DNA of 64,000 nucleotides from Excoecaria cochinchinensis (taxonomy: Eukaryota; Streptophyta; Magnoliopsida; Malpighiales; Euphorbiaceae), in NCBI GenBank assembly GCA_947683425.1, contig CANTUQ010000037.1:6402501-6466500 (forward strand). The letters run 5' to 3'. Position 1 is the first letter of the stretch. Every line of letters starts with the position of its first letter. The notes below the pieces were generated by a model that did no database searches, was not told where the DNA came from, and saw nothing but the letters and a program-made list of their open reading frames with translations. Shown here one piece after another: positions 1 through 12,601 of the stretch. The position numbers and the translations under genes were made by a program.

Positions 1-330
1 GGGTTCTAACAAATCAATGAAAAATTTGACAGAACCTCCCCTATATTATTGACATCCTCCTGTAAATAAAAATGCATTTTACACTTCATAAAATCACCAA
101 TTTACTCCAATCTTCTCAACAAACTCCAACACAAAATTCCCATCCTCCAATACATATACCAATCAAATAATATAAAACAATTCGCATATATATATATGTC
201 CAATTCAATAAATGAGTGACTCTATATAATCCTAAGTAAAAATGCTTACTGTTTGAAAGGTATTGATTTGAACAAATCATTATAGAATCACTAGTATAAA
301 AGTAATTTCTGTTATTATTAAAGTACTTAC

Positions 331-616
331 CAATCGTGAGATATGCTCACCAATAGATATGGTGCCACCCGTGTAAGATCCTGGTACCTTGTCTTCAGAC
401 CCTCCATAGCGATTTACCTTTTTCTGATTGGAAACCTGGATGCGTAGAGGAAGATTGAAAATCTCATGCCACCTAACCCATGCTGCTTCTGGAAAGTCCT
501 TTGGCTTCTGCTTCGCGTTCTTTACGTTATACACATAATCTTTATACCTCTGAGCAGCTTTTGTTTCCCAACCAGCCCTAACAAGAGCATTTACAGCATC
601 ATCCCACTGGCACCTT

Positions 617-662
<46 letters not shown>

Positions 663-843
663 CAAGAGATTCATTAGTCAATATGATCATATAATAATCA
701 AATTAATTTGAAATGAAAAAGTTTCATTGCATGTTGAAATAAAAATAAAGATGTACCTTAAATTCTCCCCAATAAAACTCCTTAATTTCTCTGGAAACCT
801 CCTTCCAACTAACTCCATTAATGTTAATCTCCTCTACATTTCG
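331..843 (-). CDS. En/Spm (Transposase_24-like) protein, two internal exons
   Basis: Two exons can be read on the minus strand: 757-843 and 331-618. The donor after the first is gtacat, the acceptor before the second is a TA-rich tract ending in cag at 619-621, and the donor after the second is gtaagt. The joined peptide contains YWGEFK, WETKAAQRYKDYV and, near the end, a VSNQKKVNR segment followed by YTGG. This aromatic/basic run followed by S-x-x-x-K-x-N-R and an H/Y-T-G-G motif is typical of the plant Ptta/En/Spm transposase family (Pfam Transposase_24), the TNPA-like DNA-binding partner encoded by CACTA elements. Neither a start nor a stop codon is visible: the gene continues left of the window and probably to the right through further introns. 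No broken codon is seen in these exons. Family is fairly sure; activity is unknown. Confidence 0.65.
619..660. repeat. (TA)n microsatellite in transposase intron
   Basis: About 20 uninterrupted TA units lie at the 3' splice side of the intron between the two transposase exons. It creates a spurious YIYIYI open reading frame on both strands. Confidence 0.9.
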
Positions 844-2278
844 CTTTGAAAAATAAATAAAAATTCCATGTAAATAAAAATAACAATTGAATTATTATTA
901 TTATTTTATAACCATATGTTATTAGAGAATGGTATTTGACCATTAAAGCAGGTTATTTCTCCGACGGCTTGTTTCTTCCTATGCTAAAGTCAACTTTCTC
1001 TACCTACAAATATATACTAATTGCCTTCCATGTGGTCATTTAATATTATTTTTTATCCTTCCTGACCTCACTTAGCTATACATAAAGACTTTATTACATT
1101 ATAGATAATTCAATCTAATTTCAACTCCAAGATTAAAGCAAAACTAATTATTGATGATGGCCGGTCATATGAAAATAAAACACATTTTTCTTTACAGATT
1201 ATCAGATTATTTTATCTTCATTATTACGTCCTACATGGGCATTATCTTTATATATATTTTATTAAAGGGAATAAGTTGCAGTTTTAATAAATTTGAATGA
1301 ATAATTTATATATTATCTGAAAAAACAGATTATGTTGTTAAAGAATTAGTAATTTCTTGACTTCCAAGTCCTCCACCTAAAGATAAAAGCCAGGAAAGAT
1401 CCTAAAATTGGCATTTGATCAAGTGACAGGCAATTTTGAACTCCGGTGTTAACAGGTACACGGTAGGACTGTTTGTTTTCCATTAAACATTGTCAAATTA
1501 TTGAAAGCTATTATTACTCTTCCTAGCAATAATAGCATATGAAATTTGAAAATGCAAGTTGCCGACGAAAACTAGTATAGAAGTGGTAAGCCATATTCGA
1601 TGTAAACCATTCGTGACAACCACTCTCCTTCGAGGCAGGAGATTGCTTCTCCCCACACAAATAAACTTTAATTTATTGGAGATATTTAAATTTTAATTAT
1701 GGTATGATTGTAACGTTTAATAAGATCTTTTATGCTCTAAAAAATAAGTCATTTTCAACCAATATTAATTGTTCAATTAATTTGGGATTTTTTTTTTAGC
1801 TAAATTTTGAGTTTGAATTTTATAAATGGAAAAAATTTATGTAGAAAACGTGTTACTTTTATAGTACATAGTACACAAACTAGATTCTTACTAAATTAGT
1901 GAGAGCCAATAGGCTCCAGAAGCAGTAGCAGTGAAGTTTACTTTCCCAGACATGCTCAACCTTTGCTAACATTCTAACTACTAATAACAACCTAAGTTAA
2001 TTATAGATTATTGCATAAATAAAAGTAAATACTAGTACAATTTTATAATTTCAAAGTAAGACTGAATTCTATTACATAATTATGTACTCATAGCTCAAAT
2101 GAAGAACGGACCATCACATAATTTAAATAAATGGGGTCCCTCTTTGCTAATATAATTTTCAATTGAGTTGACTCGGTTACCTCTCAACCAAAAAGATATT
2201 TCTACACCTATCTTTTCTTTGACTAAATAACATCTTTGAAAGTGTGAATAAATTGCCATTCTTGTCTGTTAAGAAAGG

Positions 2279-2316
<38 letters not shown>

Positions 2317-3307
2317 TAACCTCTTAATTAATGCAGAAATTTAAAAAAGAAAAGAGCAAATAATAGAAAAACAAATGTTTTGATGTATAAATGACAGGCT
2401 TTGAATTTTAGCTGACCCATTCTTTCTATGAGATCTCATGATCTCCTTCATACTCATCACCATTCTCTGATTCACCTCATATAAATTAGATAACACTCAC
2501 AAGTGATAATCTCAAAAACAAACCCAACACTTCCCCACATTCAAGGATCAAAGCTATTTATTATATTTGCAGAACAAGAAGAGAAGAATGTCTATACTAT
2601 GCATTTTCCATCGAGTAAAAATGATGTCATTTTCTTAATGTAACCTGCTACATAGGAATTAAGCAAATCCAAGCATAGATGTCACTATCTAGTTGAGCAG
2701 AAAAGAGAAAACGGTGCGAAAGAGATCAATTTGGTTTAGATTTGCGTGCTATTTTGTGTAACAAAATCTACATAATCTATGCCATTTAAACTGGAATTGA
2801 AATGCTAAAAACTCTCTTGGTTAAAACCATGTTCAGTCTAGGTCAGTATAACAAGATCTTTTTTTTTTCATCAACAAGAATGAAATCAAGTAAACAAGAG
2901 CACTGTGGAACATACCCGGTTTTCTCCCCTTAGCTTCTGTTTTCAGTCGCAGTAACACCGGTCACTGACTCTTCCTCCTCCTTTTTTGCGCCTCAATGTC
3001 TCAAGAACCCTAAGCACACAGAAGAAATTTCGCACAACTGAAACTACACACTCAATTTTAAGAAAATTGAAAACGAATTCAAACTTTTGGCTATCTTTCC
3101 GTGAAACATACCTCTCAAACACAGGAAACAAATTGAATGCCGATCGCCGTTCTCACTGCCGGAGCTAACACGCGGCGTCACCGGTGGCAAGGGGAACCGA
3201 AACTCCTCCGGTGCTGGGTTCTCTCTCGACGGCACTTCAGCTCTCTATTTCTTTTTCACTTTTGATTTGGGGATTTTAGGGATTTTGGTTATTTCAGCTG
3301 ATTCATA
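844..3307. other. CACTA interior, AT-rich, no gene recognised
   Basis: This stretch lies inside the CACTA element. I see no further recognisable coding exon. It holds a (TA)n run at 2281-2313 and many short A/T tracts. The segment about 3040-3260 is more GC-rich and reads on the minus strand like a leader or first exon followed by a possible donor (gaggtatgtt), which would fit a promoter just inside the right end of the element and transcription leftward into the transposase exons. That last point is inference. Confidence 0.5.
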
Positions 3308-3702
3308 ATCGTAAAATAGCGACTAAATAGCGACTGCATTTTTTAGTCGCTATTATTAATAGCGACTACAAATTACGTCGCTATTTAGTCGCTAAAATTT
3401 TGCGACAAAAATTTGTCGCAATTCCGTCGCTAATTATAATTAAAATTTTAGCGACTACATTTTCGTCGCTATTTTTTAGCGACTACCAATTATGTCGCTA
3501 ATTTTGTCGGAAAAAAAGGCGGGAATTCTTCGCGGCATAATTTAGCGACTAAAATATTATGCCGTCGCTATTTAGTCGCTAATTCCATATTTTTGCAAAT
3601 ATCACGACGGATCATCGATTTCGTCGCAATTCAGTCGCAAAAATAGCGACGGAAATATTTAGTCGCTAATTTCCGTCGCTAATAACGCTTTTTTTTGTAG
3701 TG
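3308..3702. repeat. CACTA subterminal repeats and terminal inverted repeat
   Basis: Some twenty or more copies of TAGCGAC and its complement GTCGCTA, in both orientations and often as back-to-back pairs, fill 3315-3690. They end at the CACTA terminus (3675-3702 on the minus strand). In En/Spm such repeats are bound by the TNPA protein. The dense inverted pairs would fold into strong stems. Confidence 0.85.
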
Positions 3703-4362
3703 TTTCATCAACTCTGAGCGAACTTCTGGTCCCTCCTCCATGCCGCCTTCCATTCCTACCTTGGTGGAAGCCATGGATATAGTTCTAGAAACAGCTCCGA
3801 ATATGGCTCATCAGTCTGATAAACCTTCAGCTAAGACAGAGTTACATTGAGAACAATTCTCTTAATGAATGTGTGAATACTGTTGTTGACAATGAAGAGC
3901 CATTTGGTTTTGATAAACCTCTTGATCCTTATTTGAGAGATGATTGATCCTTTGTTGAGTTTGGTTGCTACTTACTTTACTATTTTTATGATGTCAGTCC
4001 TCACTTGGAATTGCCAAGGAGCCAAGAGCTCCTCATTTTTGCGTGTTCTCAGGTGTTTTTTGCAGACGCATAAGCCAAACATGGTTGTTCTTTTTGAACC
4101 GAGAATTAGTGGAGTGCGAGCTGATCGTTGTATTATGAAAATTGGGTTTTCTCGGTCTCATAGAGTAGAGGCTACAGGTTTTAGCGGCAGTATCTGGATT
4201 CTTTGAATGGATGATTGGGATGTGGATATTTTGGCTAATAGTTCACAGTTTGTTCACCTTTACATTCATAAGAGACGTAAATTTTTATCTTTCTTCACTA
4301 CTATTTATGGTCATCCGACCCTACAGTTCGTAACAAGCTTTGGGCTTCTCTTCAGAATATTA
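3703..4362 (+). pseudogene. LINE apurinic-type endonuclease fragment
   Basis: An open frame from 3940 to 4206 contains LTWNCQGA, followed about 30 residues later by VVLFEPRISG and then GFSGSIWIL. This is the N-terminal part of the exonuclease/endonuclease/phosphatase domain of plant L1 LINE ORF2, with the Asn of the first motif and the Glu of the second in place. The frame stops where a TGG tryptophan codon would be expected (TGA at 4204-4206). It then continues as recognisable endonuclease sequence (MDDWDVDIL, then TTIYGHP), with a frame change, to about 4362. The region before 3940 is degenerate ORF1/ORF2 linker with several stops. Confidence 0.8.
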
Positions 4363-4530
4363 ATACTTACATAGAACACGTATGTCTTATTCTGAACTGA
4401 ACATAGCACCTGTCATCAGACTTGAAAGATAAACCTGCACAATATGAATTAAGGAAAAACCCAAAACTTAGTTTGATTAGAATGTTTTGTTATTTCATCA
4501 AAATCTAAGATTTAGCCATTTTAGCCAGCA
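4363..4530 (-). repeat. copia-1 3' LTR, truncated remnant
   Basis: This 168-base segment matches 50842-51008, the 5' terminal part of the right-hand LTR. Both contain ATAGAACA, GCACAATATGAA and TTTCATCAAAATCTAAG and end in TTTAGCCARCA. The remainder of the LTR (about 1.2 kb present in the right copy) is missing here. The break lies at a short identity (atactta) shared with LINE sequence, suggesting a deletion joined at microhomology. Confidence 0.75.
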
Positions 4531-5353
4531 TTATCCTCAAATTTTTTATGATGACAAAATATTCACCAATTTAAGTTTTGTTATGTTAGAGCTCATCCTA
4601 AATATATGAAATTTAGATCAAGTTTAATTCACAGATGTAGAACTCCCCCTGAATATATGCTTTAAAATAAGATTTAGATCAAGTTCATTTCACACATATA
4701 TATCAATTATTTATCAAACATTCAAATTTATGTATTTATCATCAAATAGACATATCGAAACTTAAAAATTCATCAGATTTTCAGCTTAATTTTCTCTCCT
4801 TTTTTGTCATCAACAAAAAGTGAAGTTATGTAACCAATATAAACTCAACCTGCAAATGTGTTAAATAACCCATAATATAAGATGATCAGCCTATTCATAG
4901 GCAAAGTATCCAAACAGTCAGAAAGCAACAACATATTCAAAGTATTCAGGTTATCAAAGAGGCATATTAAGCAACAAATGTATGAAAATGTTATGCAAAA
5001 TAAAACATGAAGCATGTTTTATTAAAACTGGAAGTTTTCAAATTAATTCCTTTTTAATATCCAAGAAACATGTGCTTAAATTTAGGAATAAAATATGAAC
5101 ATTAAAATATCATTAATACTTCCAAAAGTGTCAGACATGAAAAAAATACCATATTTAGAACATGAAATGTATGTAAAGCACAAAATGCACTTAGAACATG
5201 TAATGTAGAGCACAAGTTACCTATAGAAAACACTTAGAGCACGAGAGTTCTGTAAAACATAGAAAAAATATGTTCTGACATATAATAACTAATAAATTAA
5301 ACACAAGATAAATTAAAAATTTTAGAGAAAATAGGATTACCTTTAGTGAATAT
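4531..5353 (-). other. copia-1 region between RNase H and 3' LTR, non-coding
   Basis: No coding sequence is seen. Next to the LTR the minus strand reads TTTGTCATCATAAAAAATTTGAGG, a decayed form of the purine tract that precedes the 3' LTR in many plant copia elements. About 110 bases further upstream, at 4632-4650, is CAGGGGGAG, a second purine tract. The rest is AT-rich. Confidence 0.55.
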
Positions 5354-7366
5354 TAGGGGTGTATACGGTTCGGTATAATTCGGTGATTTCCAAATCTTCG
5401 TATTGTATTGAAATTTCGGTTCTTAAAAATTTCGGTACAATTCGGTTCTTATAAATTTCGGTACAATTCGGTACGGTTTTTTTAATTTTCGGTACAGTTC
5501 AGTTCGGTTTTTCGGTACAAAACAAAACAATACAGTATAATACAGTACTTCGGATAATTTTAATAATTTATTTTTTAAATATTTTAAAAATTATCAATTC
5601 TTTAAATTTTAATTTTAATTCACTTCAAAAACTCAAAATAAAAATTTTCAAATTTTATTCTTAATAATATTGCTTTACAACTAAAATAATATTGACATTA
5701 TTTTTAATAATCCTTGATGATGATTGGTGTGTTAATCATATATTAATTAAGTTTCTGATAATAAAAATTATACATATTACTATCTTCAAATTCAATCATA
5801 TATGAATTTATAAAAATAAATTGGTTTTATTTGCAATGTATATAAAAACACTTGAAGTAGATTATTTATACATTTCATTATGTTAACTAAAAAGTGCATA
5901 GTAAATATGAAATAAAATTTTAATAATAATGGCAAAAGTTTTGACATATATTAATTCATATTATAGTAGTGGAAGGAAATTCTAGTTATTTTTTTTGGAT
6001 ATATAGAGACTTTAAACTATATACAAAATGTGTATTATGTTTATAATTTTGACATATATATTAAATATAGGGGGTTTTGACTAAATATAATGTTTCATCC
6101 GTGTTCAATTAGTCATATAGATAATTAGATATTGTACTAGATATAAATGGGTATTAGTTGAGTGATATTAAATATAAATCAAATTAATTAATAAAAAAAT
6201 TACATACTCATATAATTAGTTATATATATAGCCTTAGCTAATTATATTTAGAGAATAGAAGATGACTCTATGGACTATGATTATGTTTAGAGTTTATTAA
6301 CATTTATTATCTTGACTCAATTATTATATTTAATTTTATTAATTTTGGCTTAACAGTTAACAGATTGTTAATTGCCATTATAGTAAATAGTTATATTATA
6401 AGGGTGAATGTGAAATGCAGCCATCTTTTTATAGGTTTTGTAGTTTAATAGAATATATAATTAATAATACGTATTGAACTTGAACAATTACTTTATGTCT
6501 TAATTTTCTTTTATCAAATTATCCATATATAGAACAATTTTCATGAAAAATAAAATATTGTGATAATGAAAAACCAACATTTTTATAGTACTAATTACTA
6601 AGCTAATTAAATTATTCGTAAGATTATTATATTCTTATATATTTATATTAATTGGTAAAATTTCATTGATGCAATAATTGTATATAATTATACTATTAAA
6701 ATACATAATCAATTACTCATATAAATATTATGTCAAAAATAGATGAGTATTGATTGAGTGATGCTAAAAATAAATTGAATTATTCATAAGGTGATTAATA
6801 TTATATACCCATACATTTACATCAATTGGTAAAATTTCATTTTTAATACATTCTTATTTATAAATAGATTTTTAATTTACATACTCATATAAAAATTGTG
6901 ATAGATAAGTATTAGTTGAGTGATACTAAAAGTAAATAAAATTAATTGCATATTCATATAGATATAATAATTAAATTTATCAAATTAATAATTAAAATAT
7001 CCATTTTAATTTATTAACTATTTATTATATTAATTTGTGCATTAAAATATTTAATACAAATAATTATGAAACTAAATTTATATAATAAATATATAATATA
7101 AATTATAAATAATATTTATATATAAATTACTAGTATTATATATAATAAGTAATAAATATTGGTTCTTTCGGTCCAATTCGGTTCCAAAACAGTTCGGTAC
7201 TGTTCAATACGGTTCTCAGTCCGGTTCTAGTACAATTCGGTTCGGTCCTAGTCAAAAAGTCAACGGTACAATTCGATTCGGTTCTAGTCAATACAATTCG
7301 GTTCTGGATCTTTTTCTTCGAAATTTCGGTTCGGTACAGAAAGATCCAGACCCGTGTATACTCCTA
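5354..7366. mobile_element. hAT-A1, non-autonomous hAT DNA transposon (2.0 kb)
   Basis: The ends are TAGGGGTGTATACGG and the inverted TAGGAGTATACACGG. The flanks are an 8-bp duplication with one mismatch, gtgaatat (5346-5353) and gtaaatat (7367-7374); 8 bp is the hAT superfamily rule. Removing the element restores the end of the copia RNase H frame. Both subterminal regions (5370-5560 and 7160-7340) are made of GGTTCGGTAC-type repeats in opposite orientation. The centre is about 80% A/T and codes for nothing recognisable, so transposition would need a transposase from elsewhere. An inverted relative, hAT-A2, is at 58140-61124. Confidence 0.85.
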
Positions 7367-9258
7367 GTAAATATGTCTCAATAGTTTAGTGAAGATGTCA
7401 ACAAGTTGGTGTTTTGTTGAGACATAATTCAAGGTAATATCTCCTTTTTGAACATGATCTCTTATAAAATGATATCTGATCTCGATATGCTTTGTTTTTA
7501 AGTGCATCACCAAATTTTTGGTGAGATTTATTTTGCTGGTATTGTCACAATAAATTGGCATCTCCTTGATATCGAACCCATGATCAATTAATTGTTGTTT
7601 GATCCATAAAATCTGTGCAGTACAACATCCAGCAGCTATATATTCAGCTTCAGCAGTTGATAAAGTAACAGAATATTGTTTTCTACTAAACTAAGTGATG
7701 AGTGATTGGCTCAATAGTTGACATGTTCCAGATGTTTTTTTTCTTTCAATTCTACAAACTGCATAGTCAACATCTAAAAAACCAAAAGATCAAAACTTGA
7801 GTTTTTAAAGTACCATAAACCGATATTTTGGGTTCCCAATAAATATCTTAGGATACGTTTAACTGCTGATAGATGAGATTCATTAGGATTTGACTGAAAT
7901 CGAGCACAAAGAAAAACCCTAAAGTGTATGTCAAGTCGACTTGCTGTCAAGTAGAGCAATGAAACGATCATTTCTTTATAGAACTTTTGATCCACACTTT
8001 TACCTCCATTATTTTAAATTTCTTTAGCAATTTCTTTGTGTACTTGACTTGACTAATAAAAATTCCATCCCTGTTCTGATTAATTTGTAGTCCCAAAAAA
8101 AGGTTAATTCTCCCATCATGCTCATCTCAAACTATTTTGTCATTAAGTTTTCAAATTACTTGCACATAGAGATGTTAGCAGCTCTAAATACAATATCATC
8201 TATATAAATTTGCACAAGCATGATATGATTTTTTTTTATGCTTTATAAATAAGGTATTATCGACTTTGCCTCTTGAAAAATCATGCTCTCTTAAGAAACT
8301 TGAAAGCCTTTCATACCAAGCTCTAGGAGCTTGTTTTAAATTATATAAAACTTTTATTAATTTAAAAACATGATTTGGATATTCAATATTTTCAAAACCG
8401 GGTGGTTGTGCAACATGAACTTCTTCATTTAAGTGTCCATTTAAAAATATACTTTTAACATCCATTTAATAAAACTTAATTTTCGTAGAACATACAAATG
8501 CACATAAGAGTCAAATAGCTTTTAAACGTGCAACTGATACAAATGTCTCATCAAAATCAATACCTTTTTTTTTATTGCAGCCTTGAGCCACAAGGCAAGG
8601 CTTACTTTATTTCTTATTACATTTCCTTGTTCATTTAGCTTGTTTCTAAAAACCCAATTTGTGCTAGTAATTGAATGATTTTTAGGTTTGGGAACAAAAG
8701 ACCATACCGTGTTTCTTTCAAATTGATTTAGTTCTTCTTGCATTGCAAGAATCGAATTGTTGTCATCTTGAGCCTCCTCAATATTCTTTAGTTCAATTTG
8801 AGAAACAAAAGCAACATTCCTACAAAATTCTCTAAGTTGTCTCTTATCATCATCTTAGTTGATGGACTACTTAACAAATCTTTTCTTGAATGATTTCTAT
8901 GAACATTCAATTCCTTTGGTAGATCAGTTTTCTATTCTGGTTCTGCATATTCTATTATATCTAACAGTTCTGTCTCATCGGCTTTATTTTGATCAGGTTT
9001 TAATTCTATTTCTGTGTGTTCTACTACATCAGGTAGTTCTATCGCATCAGCTATATTTTGACCAGGTTTCAGTTCTTTTTTATCTTTCTTCTAAATTTTC
9101 TCATCTTTATTTCTTGCATCATCATCAAAAACATACCTTTTTTCAGTGTAGACATCAGTCTCATCAAATTTAACATTAATTAACTCATCAACCATGTGTA
9201 TTTTCTTATTATAGACTCTATAAACTTTATTTTTGTGTGAATAACCCTAAAAAATACC
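7367..9258 (-). pseudogene. copia-1 reverse transcriptase and RNase H, degenerate
   Basis: Read leftward on the minus strand, 9253-8860 is a linker. Then come the RT start (MQEELNQFERNTVW, 8743-8522), MDVKSIFLNGHLNEEV and FKLIKVLYNLKQAPRAWYE (8465-8240). The YVDD-type catalytic box follows as YIDD near 8200. RNase H follows from about 7690 with TLSTAEAEYIAAG and then YCDNTSKINLTKN and TKHIEIRYHFIRDH (7561-7400). These are standard Ty1/copia motifs. Several stops and frame changes occur between the blocks (for example around 8010-8190 and 7690-7800). The left end is interrupted by hAT-A1 exactly after the IFTKLL motif of RNase H, and the right end by Athila-1 in the integrase-RT linker. It cannot encode a working enzyme. 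Confidence 0.85.
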
Positions 9259-9626
9259 TGACTAGTGTCTAGCAAGTGTACTAGATCAACTAAATAATAT
9301 AGGGTGTTAAATTTAAGACCTTAAATTATCGTACCCAAGGGATTGTGGTTGCAAGGTAGTGAATTTTAAAAGTATGCTAAAGAATTCCCAGATTTTTTAG
9401 TGAATAAGGTGTTGAGCTGTTGAAATAATATAGTAAATTAAATAACTAAAACACAACTAGCTAAGATTAATTAACAGTTCCAGCAGAAAATTAAAACAGA
9501 ATAAAATTCTTAGAAATTAACGAGTCTAAAACGGTTTAGGTTCACTCATCCTTCCCATACCTAATGTGAATTAATTTTATCTTAAGCTATATAGATTGAA
9601 TTAGGATAACCACTATACCCAAGCGT

Positions 9627-9834
9627 CCCATTCCGGAGCAAGCTATTCTAATCACAAAACGTCGCATTCCAGAGCAAGCCTCATGATTAGCATAAGCACT
9701 GTTCTAAAATCCTAGATTCTGAATTGTTTTCCCATTCCGGAGCCAAACAACCCATAAACCCATTCATTTTACATCTAGCCCTAGCCTTACTATCATTTTT
9801 TACTCATAGCCCATTGAGTCCCATTCCAGAGCAG
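9627..9834 (-). repeat. Four CCGGAATGG motifs in the Athila-1 LTR
   Basis: The + strand carries CCCATTCCGGAGC at 9628, GCATTCCAGAGC at 9664, CCCATTCCGGAGC at 9731 and CCCATTCCAGAGC at 9820, each in otherwise different sequence. The right LTR has the same four (from about 19537). Athila-2 has a comparable set of AATCCGGGATGG motifs at the corresponding place. Confidence 0.75.
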
Positions 9835-10395
9835 TCGCAAGGTTAAAGAAAATCTGATAGAAAAACAAAGCGATAATACATTCATAACATTCAAAAATCT
9901 TAATGAATCATCTAAACCAGATAATATCATCAAATCTTAAGAATAACCATGAAAGAAGATTCAGCAACATGTAAAATGAAACATCAATCTATATAAAAAC
10001 TCAGTTTAGCTTAATATTCACATAGGTAATGGGGATTCAAAGATCCCCTAAACACAAATAACTACTCATAATCCATTACAAAGACTGAAAGAGAGAAGAA
10101 AAAGTAAACCCAGAAATTCATTATTGAGATGAACCCTAGTTGAATCCAAGGTGATGTTCCTTTAATTCTCCCAAAGAAAATGAGTTTGGGTTGAAAAGGG
10201 TGAATCTAATCTAAAAAAAACTGTAAATCTAATCTATTTTGAGTGTAAATCTAATGAAAATATCAAAATCCTAAAGGTTAGAACAAAAGAAAAACCCAGA
10301 AAAACTCAGATTTAAAAACCCTCTTTTTAATCTCTCCCCAAAATAAAAGAGCTCCTTTTGCCAAACAGCAGTCTGTAATTTACAGTTTCGGAGGA

Positions 10396-10645
10396 GTCAC
10401 GGTAATAACGAAATGGTTGTCACCGTGAGGTACTTAAAAATATGATTCTGTTGTGAATGTGCAGGGGGTCACGGTGGTAACTAAATGGTTATCACCGTGA
10501 GATATTTGATTTTTCGATTCTGCCTTGAATGCCTCTAGGTCACGGTGACAACTAAATGGTTGTCACCCTGAGGTAGTTCTTCTTTCAAATCTGCCTTGGT
10601 TATCTATATGTCACGGTGACAACAAATCGGTTGTCACCGTAAGGT
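10396..10645 (-). repeat. Athila-1 LTR hairpin array, four units
   Basis: Four imperfect palindromes about 70 bases apart have the form TCACGGTGACAAC - short loop - GTTGTCACCGTGA. They lie 185-434 bases from the 5' end of the sense LTR. In the second unit both arms carry a matching change (GTAAC against GTTATC), so the pair is kept. Confidence 0.9.
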
Positions 10646-10830
10646 ACCTGGATTTCCTGCATTTCAACATAAAACACCATCAATTTGCCATCAAAATGCA
10701 TAAAAACCTAATTTCAACTAATTTTGGCAAAACTAATTAAAATTAACATAAACAAACTAACAAACACAAATAAAAACCCAAAAACCACACGAAAAGAGTA
10801 ACAAAACTAAGTATTAAATTGGAGTTATCA

Positions 10831-12601
10831 AAATACCCCACACTTAAACTTTGCTCGCCCTCGAGTAAATGAATTATCCACATTCATAAAAATTCAAACT
10901 CTAACCCAAAAGAGGAAAATTCAGACAAAATAGCATTTAGCGGAAGATTCTTAGCCAAAAAGTCTCATGTTAGTTTATATCAAGCGATTTCGTGTGTGTG
11001 TGTGTTAGGCTAAAACAATTTTACACTTTTCAAAATAAAAACAACCAGTGCATTCCAGCAATTGAACAAAGAAAATGATAAGCAAACATTTTGCGTACTG
11101 GTTTCGTACTCGAAACTCAGGATAGCCATAAGACTCTCTTTTAGCACCGGAATAACACGGGTCATCTTCACTAAACAACTCAGATTAAAAATAGGATCAC
11201 TAGGTCTTATTTTAAGGTTGAAATGAAAGGTTAGGGAATTGGCTAACAAAGAGAGATAAGGATATCAAATCAAGAGTTAGCCACTCTACCCACATTCACC
11301 ACTATCCATTTTGAACAAAAATTTATATTGATCCACATTCATCCTACCAACAATTGCCAAAACCAAACTTCCCAAAATGATAAACACTAAACTATAAGAA
11401 AATAAACAAACGAAATGCCCTAATGAAGTTCTTTTTTCAAAACCCGTTCACCATTGAACGCAAAAGCACTTCCCTCTTTTAGTGAAGGTACCCCATACTT
11501 GAATTTTTCTAGATATGACTAGCTCGAAGATCACATTAACGATCAAATTTATTTATCTATTTTTTATTTTTTTATTTTTTTTAAATAAAATGAACCATCA
11601 TGAGCTAGCCTATTTTTTCAAACATAAATAGTAATATACCTATGACTTTTACTTTCTTACAATACTGGACTTCATTAAGAGAAAATCAAAAATATACTAG
11701 GCAACACCCTAACCCCAAAGTTTCACAATTCAGCATTCCGAAATTTCTATCACACCCAAGTTACTCTAACAATAACTACCCTTACTCGACCCTCAATGTT
11801 ATCCCACCCCAATCCTAGAGTGGCCAATTCTTAGAAAGGAGAGGCAAAAGCATTTAGGTTGAATGGTAAAATGATGAGTGTAACAATAAAAGAATTAGAT
11901 AGTATGCTTTTAGCATACCAAACCGGCTCAACGGGGCTAGCAATGGTAAATATGCACATAAGTGGGTTACAGTCTTTTAAAAGTGGTTACCAAAGAAAAA
12001 CTGCCTATGTCATGTCCTAATTCTGCCTAAGTTGCTATATTGTTTCGAAGGGTGATGAGGAAGGTTCTAGCTATCATAAAATTCCTTCATTCAAATGTTT
12101 TCACACACTGAATTTTTCAAGTTTTTTGCAATAAAGCATAAAGTGCACAATGGATAAGAAATCACAAGATATATGACCAACTGAGATTAATTTGCCGTTA
12201 AAACATACAGCTACTCTCTTGCTAAATAGGTTCTCTAAATAATCCATTCACAAATTAAAGTTCAAAACATTCACATCAAGAATAACAGAAGGCAAACTAA
12301 ACTAAGAGTATTGAGATAACAACAAATCAGCAAAATAGAAAATTTAAAAAAAAAAACACACAACACAATATTCTAATAAAAGCTAACAAAAATAACTACT
12401 AAAATTAAAAACTAAAAATTTAAAACTTAAAGATAATTGATTTTTGCTCAACAAGTTAACAAAGTTTAGCACAATCTAAAAATTTTCTTCTATGACAAAA
12501 TATTTTAAAGTTTTGCTCTCCTACCCCACACTTTAAATCTTGCTACCCTCAGCAAGTTTAACAAAAAAAAAAATGAGTAAAAGATAGGGGACTCCTTGGC
12601 T
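10831..12601 (-). other. Athila-1 3' non-coding region with polypurine tracts
   Basis: No gene is seen in this 1.8-kb stretch between the third ORF and the 3' LTR. Directly beside the LTR the sense strand reads GAGGGCGAGCAAAG, then AAGTGTGGGGTATTT, the primer tract for plus-strand synthesis. Related AAGTGTGGGG or AAGTATGGGG tracts recur near 11490-11505 and 12520-12535. The rest is AT-rich, including an A/T homopolymer stretch at 11550-11590. Confidence 0.7.

Larger units (their letters stand above)
1..3702 (-). mobile_element. CACTA (En/Spm) DNA transposon, right end; left end outside the window
   Basis: Reading inward from 3702 on the minus strand the sequence begins CACTACAAAAAAAAGCG, the standard terminal motif of plant CACTA transposons. 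About 390 bases behind it are crowded with TAGCGAC/GTCGCTA units, the expected subterminal transposase-binding repeats. An En/Spm-type (Transposase_24-like) coding fragment lies further inside at 331-843 in the same orientation. The base after the terminus belongs to a LINE, so the element inserted into LINE sequence; the 3-bp target duplication (candidate ttt at 3703-3705) cannot be confirmed because the other end is not in the window. Whether a full TNPD transposase lies to the left is unknown. Confidence 0.85.
9259..10830 (-). repeat. Athila-1 3' LTR (left copy)
   Basis: It begins with tgactagtgtctagc and ends with ttggagttatca, matching 19167-20756 with scattered substitutions. It contains four hairpin repeats (10396-10645) and four copies of a CATTCCGGAGC-type motif (9627-9834). 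The last 120 bases of the sense LTR resemble the Athila-2 LTR (GGGAATTCTTTAGCATAC, then CCCTTGGGT), showing the two families are related. Confidence 0.9.

Noticed and set aside
280..711. Open frames with YIYIYIYI stretches on both strands
   Set aside because: They result from translating the TA microsatellite; only the part outside it (331-618, minus) is a real exon.
2943..3235. Overlapping short open frames on both strands near the CACTA end
   Set aside because: No conserved motif; more likely leader sequence of the transposon gene than separate genes.
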